A stretch of DNA of 64,000 nt from UBA946 sp031550725 (GCA_031550725.1 JAVBOH010000002.1:1-64000); one strand, 5' to 3'; shown: positions 35,005 to 43,970, counted from the first letter of the stretch. Numbers and translations are program-made. The notes: generated by a model from the sequence alone, not told the origin.

Positions 35005-37125
35005 CTATATGACAATTTTCGACAAATTCGCAACAATTGCACACATAACTATACCAATTATTGTAGGTAAAACAACAGAAACGAGTGTCCACTTGATACT
35101 TTTTGTTTCTTTATATATAGTCATGACGGTTGTTGAGCATGGAAAATGACATAGCATAAGCAGCATTGTACATAACGCCGTAACATTTGTCCATCCATTT
35201 TCGACAAAAAGCGACTTAAGTGAGTCAAGATTATCATAGGAAACAAGCTTTCCAGACGACATATATGCCATTAACATGATTGGCACGACAATCTCATTTG
35301 CAGGAAATCCCAAGATAAATGCCAAAATGATAACTCCGTCAAGACCTAAGAAGTTGCCAAATGGCTCTAAGAAATTTTTGCATATACAAAGAAGTGTCTG
35401 TCCGTCAACGCTGACATTTGCCATAATCCATATTAAAAGTCCTGCTGGTGCAGCAACTGTGACTGCTCTCCCGAGCACAAAAACAGTTCTGTCAAGGAGT
35501 GAACGTACAATAACCTGCCATATTTGTGGCTTTCTGTATGGCGGCAATTCGAGTGTGAATGACGATGGCTCACCTTTCAATACGGTTTTTGAAAGCAGTC
35601 CCGAAACCATAAATGTAAGCATAATCCCAAGCAAAATAACACCCGTTAAGATAACCACAGAAAAGAATGATGACATCATACCTGCTGATACGAAAAACAT
35701 TGCGATAATTGCGATTAGTGTTGGAAACCGTCCATTGCATGGTACAAAATTATTCGTTATAATTGCTATAAGACGTTCACGAGGTGAGTCGATAATTCTG
35801 CATCCTGTCACACCAGCGGCATTGCATCCAAATCCCATTGCCATTGTAAGAGCTTGTTTGCCACATGACTTTGCCTTCTTGAAATATTTATCTAGGTTGA
35901 AAGCAACCCTTGGCAGATATCCAAAATCCTCAAGTAGTGTAAACAGTGGAAAAAAAATAGCCATTGGCGGCAGCATAACAGATGTAACCCATGCCAAAAC
36001 TTTGTAAACACCATCAATCAGCATACTAATAAGCCATTCTGGTGTACCCAGTTTATCAAGACTTGCTGACATCTTGTCGCCTAATCCAAAAAGTGCATCA
36101 AAAAGCAAATCAGACGGATAATTTGCTCCGACAATCGTTATCCAGAAAATCACAAGTAGGAGTAAAACCATTATTGGCACGCCCCAAATTTTGTGCGTTA
36201 CAATTCTGTCAATTTTTCTGTCACGTTCATAATAATCCTTTTGTTCAAAGCTTACACATTCATTTGTAATATCCTCAGCTGTTTCTATTATTGATGTAAT
36301 TATACTGTCCTTAAATTTAAACAAATCGATGTCATTTTCCGCTAAATATCTTGCGGCACTTTGCAAAGCATCTGAAACGATTGTATTTGTTTCAAGATTT
36401 AAACCTGTAAAATCACATATTGATTTAGTAAGCTTTTCGTCATTTTCAAGTAAACGCAATGCTGTCCACCTAGCTGAAAGCTTGCCGCCAAGCCATCTTC
36501 TTAGTACATCAGCAAGTATATTTACAGCATTTTCAATATGTTCACTATATATAACACATTTTGATTCGGATGTCTTTATATGTATTGTCTGAGGCAGCTC
36601 GGATATCATTTCGTCTATCCCCTCGCCATTTCTAGCTGTGATACCAAAAACTTTTACACCTAAGCGTTTTGACAATTTTTCCAAGTCAATATGTATCTTC
36701 TTTTTCTTTGCCTCATCAAGAAGATTTACACATACTATCGAATGATTTGTGATTTCAATTGTTTGCAATACAAGGTTTAGATTACGCTCAATACAAGTTG
36801 CATCGCATACTATTATTACAGCATCGGGTTCGCCAAAGCATATAAAATCTCTTGCAACTTCTTCCTCGGCAGAGTGCGCCATAAGCGAATATGTCCCAGG
36901 AATATCAACCATTATATAATGATTTTCACCACTTGTATGCTGTCCCATTGCATTTTGTACAGTCTTGCCAGTCCAGTTGCCTGTATGCTGTTTTAGTCCT
37001 GTCAGATAGTTAAAAACGGTTGATTTACCTACATTTGGGTTGCCTGCCAAAGCAATAACGCTTTCGCCTTTTTGCTTTTCTATAATAAAATCTTCATCTA
37101 TGATATTTTTATTCGTTTGTCCCAT
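35005..37125 (-). CDS. feoB: Ferrous iron transporter FeoB
   Basis: 706 residues. The N-terminal G domain has GNPNVGKST (about 28-36), DIPGTYSL and NLLDEAKKK (G1, G3, G4); the membrane part carries GFGCNAAGVTGCRIIDSPRERLIAI and the NNFVPCNGRFPTL gate motif. It imports Fe2+. No feoA or feoC lies beside it. Only about 33 bases separate its start codon from a MITE-like hairpin element, so its promoter lies inside or beyond that element. A weak hairpin at 34984-34999 follows the stop codon. Confidence 0.95.
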   Translation of the reverse strand: MGQTNKNIIDEDFIIEKQKGESVIALAGNPNVGKSTVFNYLTGLKQHTGNWTGKTVQNAMGQHTSGENHYIMVDIPGTYSLMAHSAEEEVARDFICFGEPDAVIIVCDATCIERNLNLVLQTIEITNHSIVCVNLLDEAKKKKIHIDLEKLSKRLGVKVFGITARNGEGIDEMISELPQTIHIKTSESKCVIYSEHIENAVNILADVLRRWLGGKLSARWTALRLLENDEKLTKSICDFTGLNLETNTIVSDALQSAARYLAENDIDLFKFKDSIITSIIETAEDITNECVSFEQKDYYERDRKIDRIVTHKIWGVPIMVLLLLVIFWITIVGANYPSDLLFDALFGLGDKMSASLDKLGTPEWLISMLIDGVYKVLAWVTSVMLPPMAIFFPLFTLLEDFGYLPRVAFNLDKYFKKAKSCGKQALTMAMGFGCNAAGVTGCRIIDSPRERLIAIITNNFVPCNGRFPTLIAIIAMFFVSAGMMSSFFSVVILTGVILLGIMLTFMVSGLLSKTVLKGEPSSFTLELPPYRKPQIWQVIVRSLLDRTVFVLGRAVTVAAPAGLLIWIMANVSVDGQTLLCICKNFLEPFGNFLGLDGVIILAFILGFPANEIVVPIMLMAYMSSGKLVSYDNLDSLKSLFVENGWTNVTALCTMLLMLCHFPCSTTVMTIYKETKSIKWTLVSVVLPTIIGIVMCAIVANLSKIVI

Positions 37126-37158
37126 TTTATACCAATCCCTTTCAATATGTATTCATAT

Positions 37159-37370
37159 ATAATGTCTGCTGAATAATTCAAAAACACCGTAAAAGCTTGC
37201 TTTGGAGGTGGTTTTGAATTATTAAAATGATTTTCGTAGAAAATTATTTTGTAAGCAGACGTAAATCAAGTAGTACCTTGAAAAAACATCGTTTTTTCAA
37301 GAGTTCAAACAGACACAGTCTGTTTGAACGAACAATTTCGCTGAAAGCGCAATTGTTCAGTACGCATTAT
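37159..37370. mobile_element. MITE-like multi-hairpin element upstream of feoB
   Basis: Imperfect terminal inverted repeats (37159-37179 and 37350-37370) fit ATAATGNNTNCTGAANAATT. Inside, a 7-bp stem (37164-37170 / 37254-37260) closes two hairpins: 17 bp with one mismatch (37172-37188 / 37207-37223) and 12 bp (37224-37235 / 37239-37250). Then come three consecutive hairpins: 11 bp (37277-37301), 12 bp (37303-37329) and 12 of 13 bp (37330-37358). Four of the hairpins have 3-base loops. No protein is credible inside. It fills most of the 452-base gap before the next + strand gene. Confidence 0.6.
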
Positions 37371-37468
37371 ATATTTATGTTTTGGGTACTTGTACATATT
37401 CGACTGTACATATGCAAACAGATATACATTAATTTTATTACAATTCAATTACGTTTTTATATAATACA

Positions 37469-37497
37469 TTGACAGTTATATCTTGTTATGATACAAT
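37469..37497 (+). promoter_or_regulatory. Promoter of the hypothetical / CYTH lipoprotein pair
   Basis: TTGACA (37469-37474), 17 bases, TACAAT (37492-37497). The stretch 37371-37468 shows only a direct repeat TGTACATAT (37391 and 37405). Confidence 0.65.
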
Positions 37498-37577
37498 CAT
37501 TTTATGAAGATATCATGTAATGATTATTAACAGTCATAACATGATTATAAATATATTTAATTAAAAAGAGATTTTCT

Positions 37578-38083
37578 ATGGAAACAAAAAAACAAATTAC
37601 GAACGAGGAATTGCTTGAACTTACTAAAAAAGCATTTGAAAAAGACGAAGTTGCTAAATTTTTGTGCGGCGAAAGGGATTATGCTTACACTATTGATCGA
37701 TTTGTTCCAGCAAATGTACCAACTGATTTTAGTAGAATTATAGATTTTGGAATATACAAACTGTATGAGGAAACTAAAGATGAAAAAACTGTTGTCAAAT
37801 TTGAAGAAGCCATATTGTATCTTCTTGATTGCGACCCAGTAAGGATATGGATAGCGTTTATGATTTGTTGGAACCAAATTAGAAATGAAAAAAACACCAA
37901 GCACCATTTAAACTCATAAATCAAGAGTTAATTGAGAACTTGAGAACAACGATATTAAAACACGAAAATGAACTTCGTACTTGCAAGGAATGGCAAGGTT
38001 GGAATGAAGAAAATGGACTTTGGCAGGAAATAATAAGAATTAATAACATTGCAGCTAAAAATTATGGAGTAAGTATCTTATGA
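37578..38083 (+). CDS. Hypothetical protein with a -1 frame change at A AAA AAC
   Basis: In frame from ATG 37578 the product would be 113 residues, ending at 37919. At 37889-37895 the bases A AAA AAC stand in exact zero-frame slippery phase. A -1 shift there joins a second open stretch running to TGA 38083 (LINQELIENL..., EWQGWNEENGLWQEII), giving 168 residues. Either this is programmed frameshifting or a one-base change in a 7-A run broke the gene. The two parts look like one soluble, acidic protein of unknown family. The CYTH lipoprotein gene follows by 31 bases. Confidence 0.6.
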
Positions 38084-38114
38084 ATATAGACGAAATACTG
38101 AAAGGAAATGTTAT

Positions 38115-38855
38115 ATGAAAAAAATTATATCAATAATTATTATGACAACACTGATTATGTCTTTATCGGCTTGTAATCCAAATACCACTATTACAGAACA
38201 GGAATATAACAATGTTGTATCCGAAAGAGATAGTCTTTTACTTGAAATTGAAGAACTAAAAAAAGATGTTGCAAACGTAACAACAGTAAATACAGAAAAT
38301 GAAATTGACACAACCATTAAGGAACAGGATTTAAATGAAATTACTCAAACTGAACATGAGGTTGCAGCTGGAAAAGTGGAAACTGAACGTAAATTTGTTA
38401 TAGATGTAAAAAATTTGCCTGCGGAATTTTTTGAAACCGATGAAGTATATGACATTACACAAACTTACATTAGTTATAGTCCTGAAATGCGTGTGCGTTC
38501 GATTATAGGTAAGACACAGTTTTATACAATGACAATGAAAATTCCACTTGATAACAAAGGCTTATCAAGGCAGGAAATTGATTTTACCATAACAGCCGAG
38601 GAGTATGACGAGCTTGTTAAAAAGCAAGTTGGAAATACAATTTTAAAGACAAGGTATCAGTTTTGGATTGATGAACGTCATGTTTGTGTTGATGTCTATG
38701 CTGGAGAATTAGATGGTCTTGCTGTTGCCGAGGTTGAGTTTAAAAGTGTTGAGGAAGCTGATAATTACGTTCCTCTTGATTGGTTTGGTGAGGAAGTAAC
38801 TTCAGACAGCAGATATAAAAATGCTAATTTATCTAAAAATGGTATGCCTGAATAA
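38115..38855 (+). CDS. Lipoprotein with a CYTH-like domain
   Basis: 246 residues. The signal peptide ends at lipobox LSAC with Cys20. A short coiled-coil-like, acidic spacer (about 28-85) leads to a CYTH domain (about 87-235). Its signature ExExK is Glu89, Glu91 and Lys93 (VETERKF), followed by basic and acidic strands (EMRVRSI, FTMTMKIP-like, KTRYQFWID, VCVDVY, AEVEF). The C-terminal WFGEEVTSDSRYKNANLS is also typical. CYTH enzymes hydrolyse triphosphates or cyclise ATP, normally in the cytoplasm, so the lipoprotein form is unusual. Co-transcribed with the upstream hypothetical. Confidence 0.75.
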   Translation: MKKIISIIIMTTLIMSLSACNPNTTITEQEYNNVVSERDSLLLEIEELKKDVANVTTVNTENEIDTTIKEQDLNEITQTEHEVAAGKVETERKFVIDVKNLPAEFFETDEVYDITQTYISYSPEMRVRSIIGKTQFYTMTMKIPLDNKGLSRQEIDFTITAEEYDELVKKQVGNTILKTRYQFWIDERHVCVDVYAGELDGLAVAEVEFKSVEEADNYVPLDWFGEEVTSDSRYKNANLSKNGMPE

Positions 38856-38866
38856 TATATCAAAAA

Positions 38867-38912
38867 AGCAGTTACACAGAAATTAACTTTTCTGTGTAAC
38901 TGCTAATTTTTT
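38867..38912. terminator. Strong bidirectional terminator
   Basis: Perfect 16-bp arms (38867-38882 and 38889-38904, beginning AGCAGTTACACAG) with T-runs on both strands, between the CYTH gene and the convergent ABC exporter operon. Confidence 0.92.
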
Positions 38913-40683
38913 ATGCCGATGTACGTGCATTGTAAAGCTTGTAGTAATCCCCTTTTTTAGCGATAAGTTCGTCATGAGTACCGCATTCTGTGATACCCTT
39001 GTTCGAAACATACATAATCTTATCGCAATTGCGGATTGTCGAAAGTCTATGCGCAATAATAAATGAAGTACGTCCCTTTAAAAGCTCATCCAAACCACGC
39101 TGGAGAAGTCTTTCAGTTTTAGCATCAATAGATGATGTCGCCTCGTCAAGCACAAGAATTTTGGGATCACTTATTAATGTACGTGCAAATGCAATAAGCT
39201 GTCTTTGTCCTTGTGAAAGTGTTGAGCCACGCTCATTAATTTCAGTTTTGTATCCCTTTTCGAATTCTGAAATAAACTCGTCTGCACACACGGTTTTGCA
39301 GGCATTTATAATTTCCTCGTCGGTAGCATCAAGCTTGCCATAACGGATGTTATCAGCAATTGTGCCGCTGAAAATAACGCTGTCCTGCAGCATTATACCC
39401 ATCTGTGAACGCAAGGATTTTAGGGTGACATCTGCGATATCATTACCATCAATCAAAACACGTCCGCCTGTGGTATTATAAAAGCGTGAGATAAGATTAA
39501 CAATTGTTGTTTTACCGGCACCAGTAGGACCTACTAGTGCAACGCTCTCCCCTTGCTTAATATCAAATGATAGATTTTCTAAGATAACAGCACTCTTGTC
39601 ATAGGAAAAAGTTACGTTGTCAAATGAAAGATTGCCATTAATCTTTGGCATCTCTTTAGCATTTTCCTTGTCACTTACTGTAACAGGTTCGTCAAGAGTT
39701 TCAAAAATTCTTTCAAGGTAGGAAATTGAGTTTATGAACGTGTTAAAGAGGTTTGCAATATTCATAATCGGCTGCCAGAAACGTGCGGCATAGTTACTCA
39801 TAGCAACAATTGTACCAAATGTTACAGTTGCAGGACCTATTATAAGCAAACCAACAAAATATATAGCCGCACCGATTGCGGATGAAATAACATCAACAGA
39901 CGGCCATAAAATATTGTTGTATGTAACTGCTTTCATCCAGCTTTTTCTGTATGCTGATGAAAGACCGCCGAATATCTCTGCATTTTCTTCTTCACGAACA
40001 AAAAGCTGTGTAACACGAACACCCTCAAGTCCCTCATGAAGATATGCATTTTGGTTTGAACCCTTGTTTGAAACACTTTGCCATGCTTTACGCTGGCCAT
40101 TTTTGATGATAAATACAACAGCCATCAAAATTGGTACGCCAGCTAAAATTACAAGTGCCATTTTCCAATGCATTATAAACATGAAAATTAGTATAAAAAT
40201 AAGGTTAAAAAGCTCCAGTACAAAGTTGATTAAACCATTTGAAAGCATATCGGATACACTGTTTACATAATTAACAACCCTTGTCAAAATCTTGCCATGA
40301 GGACGGCTGTCGTAATACTCAAATGACAGCTTTTGCAGGTGTGCAAAAAGGTCTGTACGAATATCGAAGATGATATCCTGACCAACCTCAGTTATAATTT
40401 TAGAACGAATTGTTGTAAGCACAATGTTAACTACAATTGTTACAAGCAGGAGTCCTGCCATCAGCAATAGCATTGGGATATTTTTTTCAGGTATTGCATG
40501 GTCAAGTGAATATTGTGTTATGTATGGTGCAAGAAGTCCGACTACAATAGCAATTGTGCTTAAGAAAAGTGCTAAAAACATTCGTCCTTTATACTTGCCA
40601 ACATAAATCATAGAGCGTTTTAAGTGTCGTATGTCGAACTCACTTTCAAGCTGTTCATCAACATCAAATTTGTTTCTTACCAT
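38911..40683 (-). CDS. ABC exporter half-transporter, catalytic NBD subunit
   Basis: 590 residues: six membrane helices (about 30-330), ATPase domain with Walker A GPTGAGKTT, signature LSQGQRQ, Walker B ILVLDEATSSID and His in IIAHRLST. The altered signature with intact catalytic Glu pairs with the upstream subunit. The gene begins immediately after the partner's stop codon. Confidence 0.9.
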   Translation of the reverse strand: MVRNKFDVDEQLESEFDIRHLKRSMIYVGKYKGRMFLALFLSTIAIVVGLLAPYITQYSLDHAIPEKNIPMLLLMAGLLLVTIVVNIVLTTIRSKIITEVGQDIIFDIRTDLFAHLQKLSFEYYDSRPHGKILTRVVNYVNSVSDMLSNGLINFVLELFNLIFILIFMFIMHWKMALVILAGVPILMAVVFIIKNGQRKAWQSVSNKGSNQNAYLHEGLEGVRVTQLFVREEENAEIFGGLSSAYRKSWMKAVTYNNILWPSVDVISSAIGAAIYFVGLLIIGPATVTFGTIVAMSNYAARFWQPIMNIANLFNTFINSISYLERIFETLDEPVTVSDKENAKEMPKINGNLSFDNVTFSYDKSAVILENLSFDIKQGESVALVGPTGAGKTTIVNLISRFYNTTGGRVLIDGNDIADVTLKSLRSQMGIMLQDSVIFSGTIADNIRYGKLDATDEEIINACKTVCADEFISEFEKGYKTEINERGSTLSQGQRQLIAFARTLISDPKILVLDEATSSIDAKTERLLQRGLDELLKGRTSFIIAHRLSTIRNCDKIMYVSNKGITECGTHDELIAKKGDYYKLYNARTSA

Positions 40684-42471
40684 TTATATAGCCGCCTCCT
40701 TTGCTGCGTTGTTGTCTGCAACAGGCTCGTCATTTTGCAGACGGTATATCTCACTGTAATAGCCGTCAGGATTTTGTAAAAGCTCGTCATGAGTACCAAT
40801 TTCGGAAATTTTTCCGTTCTTGAGTATAATAATTTTATCAGCGTCCTTAGCAGATGAAATTCGCTGTGCAATGATAATTTTTGTGCAGAAAAATTCTAAG
40901 TTGCGCAAATTCTCCTGTATCTGATGCTCTGTTTCAAGGTCAACTGCTGATGTTGTATCATCAAGAATGAGAATTGCAGGCTCAATTGCTAAAGCACGAG
41001 CAAGCGAAATACGTTGCTTTTGTCCGCCCGACAGTCCCACGCCACGCTCGCCAACAACAGTATCATAACCATCTTCAAGTTTATTGATAAAACCGTCAGC
41101 ATCGGCAAGCTTAGCATATTTCTTAACATCATCCTCGCTCATTTCGGAGTTACCGAATGCGATGTTATTATCAATAGTTTCTGACCATAGCAAAACATCC
41201 TGCATTGCAATACCGATATTTTTACGAAGTTCCTTAAGCTTTAAAAATCTGACATTGACACCATCAACCAAGACTTCACCATTATTAGCATCATAAAAAC
41301 GTGAGATAAGGTTGATTATAGTAGTTTTGCCAGAGCCAGTTTCACCCATAATAGCGACAGTTTCACCAGCATTAATTTTAAAGCTTACATCATCAAGCAC
41401 ATTGTAATTCTGATACTTAAATGATACATTTTTAAATTCAATTTCACCATTAAAGCGTTCTTTTTTATCGATAGCATCAACACGGTCAACGATGAATGGC
41501 TTAGCATAATAAACCTCAATAATTTTTGAGGCAGACGCCAAAAATCTCTGCAAGTCATTAACAAGGTTTCCTATCATTCGCATTGGATTGGAAAGTGTCC
41601 ATATTAATGCGCTGAATGCGATGTATTCACCCATAGTTAATCTACCATTTATAACAAAGATACCACCTGCAATCAGCTGTACAACAGCAAGTCCTTGTGC
41701 AGTAGTTTCGATGAATGGGAAGAATTTTAACCATGTCATTGCTGCAGCTTTATTTGCTTTTGCAAACTCTGCATTGGTTTCATGGAACTTCTCAATTTCA
41801 TAATCCTCACGTGCAAAAGCTCTGATAACCCTGTTTCCAGCGATATTTTCCTGCGCATTCGTATTAAGCTTTGACATACGCTCACGCAAATCAACATACA
41901 TTGGTCCAACCTGCTTACGAAAAATGTTCGATATAATGAATATCAGAGGGGTTAGTGCCAGCATACAAACAGCCATAATTGGATCAAGAATGAAGAAGTA
42001 TATAGTGGTTGTTGTGAAAAGCACGATACTTTCAAGAAGTGCTTTGATTACCCATGCAACAGCATGACGCACCATATCCAAGTCACCTGTTAAGCGTGTC
42101 ATCAAATCGCCTGTTGAGTTTTTGTTGAAATACGCCATATCCTGACTTTGAACATTGTTAAACAAATAGTTCTTAATCCTCAAAATCATACTCTGCGATG
42201 ATTTTTCATACAGCATATTAGCAGTGAACTGGAGCAATGCACGAACAAGCGTAAAACCTACCATACATATACAAAGCGTCACGAGCAGCTTTTTTTGGTT
42301 AGTCAGGTTTGCAAGTGCATTGTCGTTGTAGATAAACGTATCTACAATTTTACGGCTGAAAATAGGATTTATTAGGTACATCATCTGTGTAACCGCTGTA
42401 AAGCATAATGCAAGTACATATGATTTTCGGCTGCCTTTGAGATTTCCCCAAATCCATTTAATCTGGAACAT
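40684..42471 (-). CDS. ABC exporter half-transporter, degenerate NBD subunit
   Basis: 595 residues: six membrane helices, Walker A GETGSGKTT, LSGGQKQR. Walker B is LILDDTTSAVD with Asp in place of the catalytic Glu, and Gln is at the switch position (IIAQRISS). It forms a heterodimer with the next gene. Its leader contains the hairpin cluster at 42498-42575. Confidence 0.9.
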   Translation of the reverse strand: MFQIKWIWGNLKGSRKSYVLALCFTAVTQMMYLINPIFSRKIVDTFIYNDNALANLTNQKKLLVTLCICMVGFTLVRALLQFTANMLYEKSSQSMILRIKNYLFNNVQSQDMAYFNKNSTGDLMTRLTGDLDMVRHAVAWVIKALLESIVLFTTTTIYFFILDPIMAVCMLALTPLIFIISNIFRKQVGPMYVDLRERMSKLNTNAQENIAGNRVIRAFAREDYEIEKFHETNAEFAKANKAAAMTWLKFFPFIETTAQGLAVVQLIAGGIFVINGRLTMGEYIAFSALIWTLSNPMRMIGNLVNDLQRFLASASKIIEVYYAKPFIVDRVDAIDKKERFNGEIEFKNVSFKYQNYNVLDDVSFKINAGETVAIMGETGSGKTTIINLISRFYDANNGEVLVDGVNVRFLKLKELRKNIGIAMQDVLLWSETIDNNIAFGNSEMSEDDVKKYAKLADADGFINKLEDGYDTVVGERGVGLSGGQKQRISLARALAIEPAILILDDTTSAVDLETEHQIQENLRNLEFFCTKIIIAQRISSAKDADKIIILKNGKISEIGTHDELLQNPDGYYSEIYRLQNDEPVADNNAAKEAAI

Positions 42472-42497
42472 AACAATCCTCCATTCCTAAAAGGGAA

Positions 42498-42575
42498 TTG
42501 TGCGGTTTCGGCGAAAGCCGAAATTCAGGTTGTAAGACCTGAAATGCACAAAACCAACGTGAATTTTTTCACGTT
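42498..42575. other. Three-way-junction-like structure plus hairpin in the exporter leader
   Basis: TTGTGC (42498) pairs with GCACAA (42546) and encloses two adjacent hairpins: TTTCGGC-GAAA-GCCGAAA (42506-42523) and an 8-bp TTCAGGT... stem (42524-42543). Immediately after stands AACGTGAA-TTTT-TTCACGTT (42556-42575). All stems are essentially perfect. It lies 27 bases upstream of the ABC exporter start codon and could be a cis-regulatory RNA or a repeat element. Confidence 0.5.
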
Positions 42576-42900
42576 ATCACCCCGATGTTATAGTTTTCGA
42601 AACAATTATTTTTAATGATAATTATTATACACGATAATTGGTATTATAACATAAATATAGAAAAAGAAAAGGGGTTTTTGATAAAAAAGCTCCGTCTTTT
42701 TGACGGTATTTAAGTCGATAAATTTTGATTTATATGCACTTGTAACATAAAGCGCACTTGAGATACGGAAATTAATAACAATTCAAACGATTACGTATTC
42801 ATACATTTTAGGTATGTTTTAGCGATTTAAACTAGTCATATTAACCAAATATACACATCAAGTGTGCTTTATCGTCACATTTGGTATATACAGAAAAATA
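42576..42900. other. Gene-free interval with long-range dyads
   Basis: No credible gene. TAAAGCGCACTTGA (42748-42761) pairs with TCAAGTGTGCTTTA (42858-42871) through one G-U pair on the + strand. Smaller dyads are CATAC/GTATG inside and ACCAAAT (42845) / ATTTGGT (42879). CCGTC / GACGG (42692-42706) followed on the minus strand by GAGCTTTTTT resembles a terminator. A TATAAT-like box on the minus strand at 42629-42624 could serve the ABC exporter. Confidence 0.35.
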
Positions 42901-42929
42901 AGCAGCTGCAAAATAAAAATGCAGCTGCT
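42891..42929 (-). terminator. Terminator of the DegV gene
   Basis: Perfect 10-bp arms AGCAGCTGCA / TGCAGCTGCT with a 9-base loop, followed on the minus strand by TATTTTTCTG. Confidence 0.85.
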
Positions 42930-42938
42930 TAAAAATAT

Positions 42939-43802
42939 TTATCTTTTTTCACCCATCAAAAACAATGCAATAGTACCCGGTCCTGAATGCGCACCGATAA
43001 CAGGTCCGACATAATTAATATAGCATGACTTAATGCCAAGCTTTTTCTTTATTTCACTCTCAACATACTTTGCATCTTCAATGCAGTCACCATGACTAAG
43101 CGTGAAAAATGTATTTTTATAATCACCAACATGCTCAATCATACTGCTGACAATTCTGTCAAGTGACTGCTTGCGTCCTCTGATTTTTTCAAGTGGTATA
43201 AGCTTGCCGTCATCGCTGACATGAAGAATAGGTTTAATCCCAAGCAGTGAGCCCGCAACAGCAGCAGTTTTGGAAACTCGTCCTCCCCTGTGAAGATAAA
43301 TCAAGTCCTCAACAGTGAACATATGCACAACATTTAGCTTATTGTTATTAAGCCAGTCTGTAAGCTCATCAATATTGTAACCCTCTTTTTTCTTCTCAAT
43401 AGCGTGCATCACAAGAAGTCCTTGCCCAAGAGATGCACACAAGCTGTCAACAATATGAATTTTTCTCTCTGGGAACTTCTCCGAAAGCTGATCAGCAACA
43501 TACTTTGCAGCACTGTATGTACCGCTTAAATTTGAAGAAAAAGCAATATAAAGGATATCCTGACCTTTCATCAGATACCTTGTAAACTCAATGATAAATA
43601 CATCCATTGCAACCTGCGATGTCCTTGTCATATGACCCTTACGCATAAAATCATAAAAATCCTTGATAGGCAATTCTTCCAGTGACTTATATTCAGTTTC
43701 ATCAACAGAAAAAGTCAAGTTAACCATCTCAACTTTATTGTCATGACAGTATTTAGCATCCAAGTCCGATGCAGTATCGGTAATAAGTACATAATCAGCC
43801 AT
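42939..43802 (-). CDS. DegV family fatty-acid-binding protein
   Basis: About 287 residues from ATG 43802 (MADYVLITDTASDLD), the usual DegV length; the frame stays open further upstream but lacks the family match there. DegV signatures include TDTASDLD, AFSSNLSGTYSAAK, VVHMFTVEDLIYLHRGGRVSK and the C-terminal GPVIGAHSGPGT. These cytoplasmic proteins (FakB type) bind a fatty acid and present it to the kinase FakA for phosphorylation. No fakA is in the window. Confidence 0.92.
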   Translation of the reverse strand: MADYVLITDTASDLDAKYCHDNKVEMVNLTFSVDETEYKSLEELPIKDFYDFMRKGHMTRTSQVAMDVFIIEFTRYLMKGQDILYIAFSSNLSGTYSAAKYVADQLSEKFPERKIHIVDSLCASLGQGLLVMHAIEKKKEGYNIDELTDWLNNNKLNVVHMFTVEDLIYLHRGGRVSKTAAVAGSLLGIKPILHVSDDGKLIPLEKIRGRKQSLDRIVSSMIEHVGDYKNTFFTLSHGDCIEDAKYVESEIKKKLGIKSCYINYVGPVIGAHSGPGTIALFLMGEKR

Positions 43803-43859
43803 TAATATCATCTCATTTCGCTCAAAATAATTTATGCTATCTAAAATATGAATATAAAT

Positions 43860-43888
43860 ATTATACCATACTATAACACAATTTACAA
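43860..43888 (-). promoter_or_regulatory. Promoter of the DegV gene
   Basis: Minus strand TTGTAA (43888-43883), 17 bases, TATAAT (43865-43860). Confidence 0.65.
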
Positions 43889-43927
43889 GCGAAAATACAA
43901 GAAAAATATATATAATTTGCATAAAAA

Positions 43928-43962
43928 TTAATGAGACGGTTTATATTATTAAACAGTCCCAT
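43928..43962 (-). terminator. Terminator of the MacAB-like operon
   Basis: Minus strand ATGGGACTGTTT pairs with AAACCGTCTCAT (with G-U pairs), followed by TAATTTTTATG, 9 bases after the permease stop codon. Confidence 0.7.
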
Positions 43963-43970
43963 TAAAAATA

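Noticed and set aside
35276..36007. 243-codon frame antisense to feoB
   Set aside because: FeoB motifs are intact on the other strand; the antisense frame has no ribosome site or recognisable domain.
37159..37370. NiCo, manganese or Fe2+-type riboswitch ahead of feoB
   Set aside because: The stems are nearly perfect and lack the bulged conserved bases I know from those classes, and the G-U pairs favour the strand opposite to feoB. The terminal repeats fit an inserted element better.
37227..37472. Open frame of 81 codons on the + strand
   Set aside because: It runs across the hairpin array and terminal repeat upstream of feoB, has no ribosome site, and its residues follow the inverted repeats.
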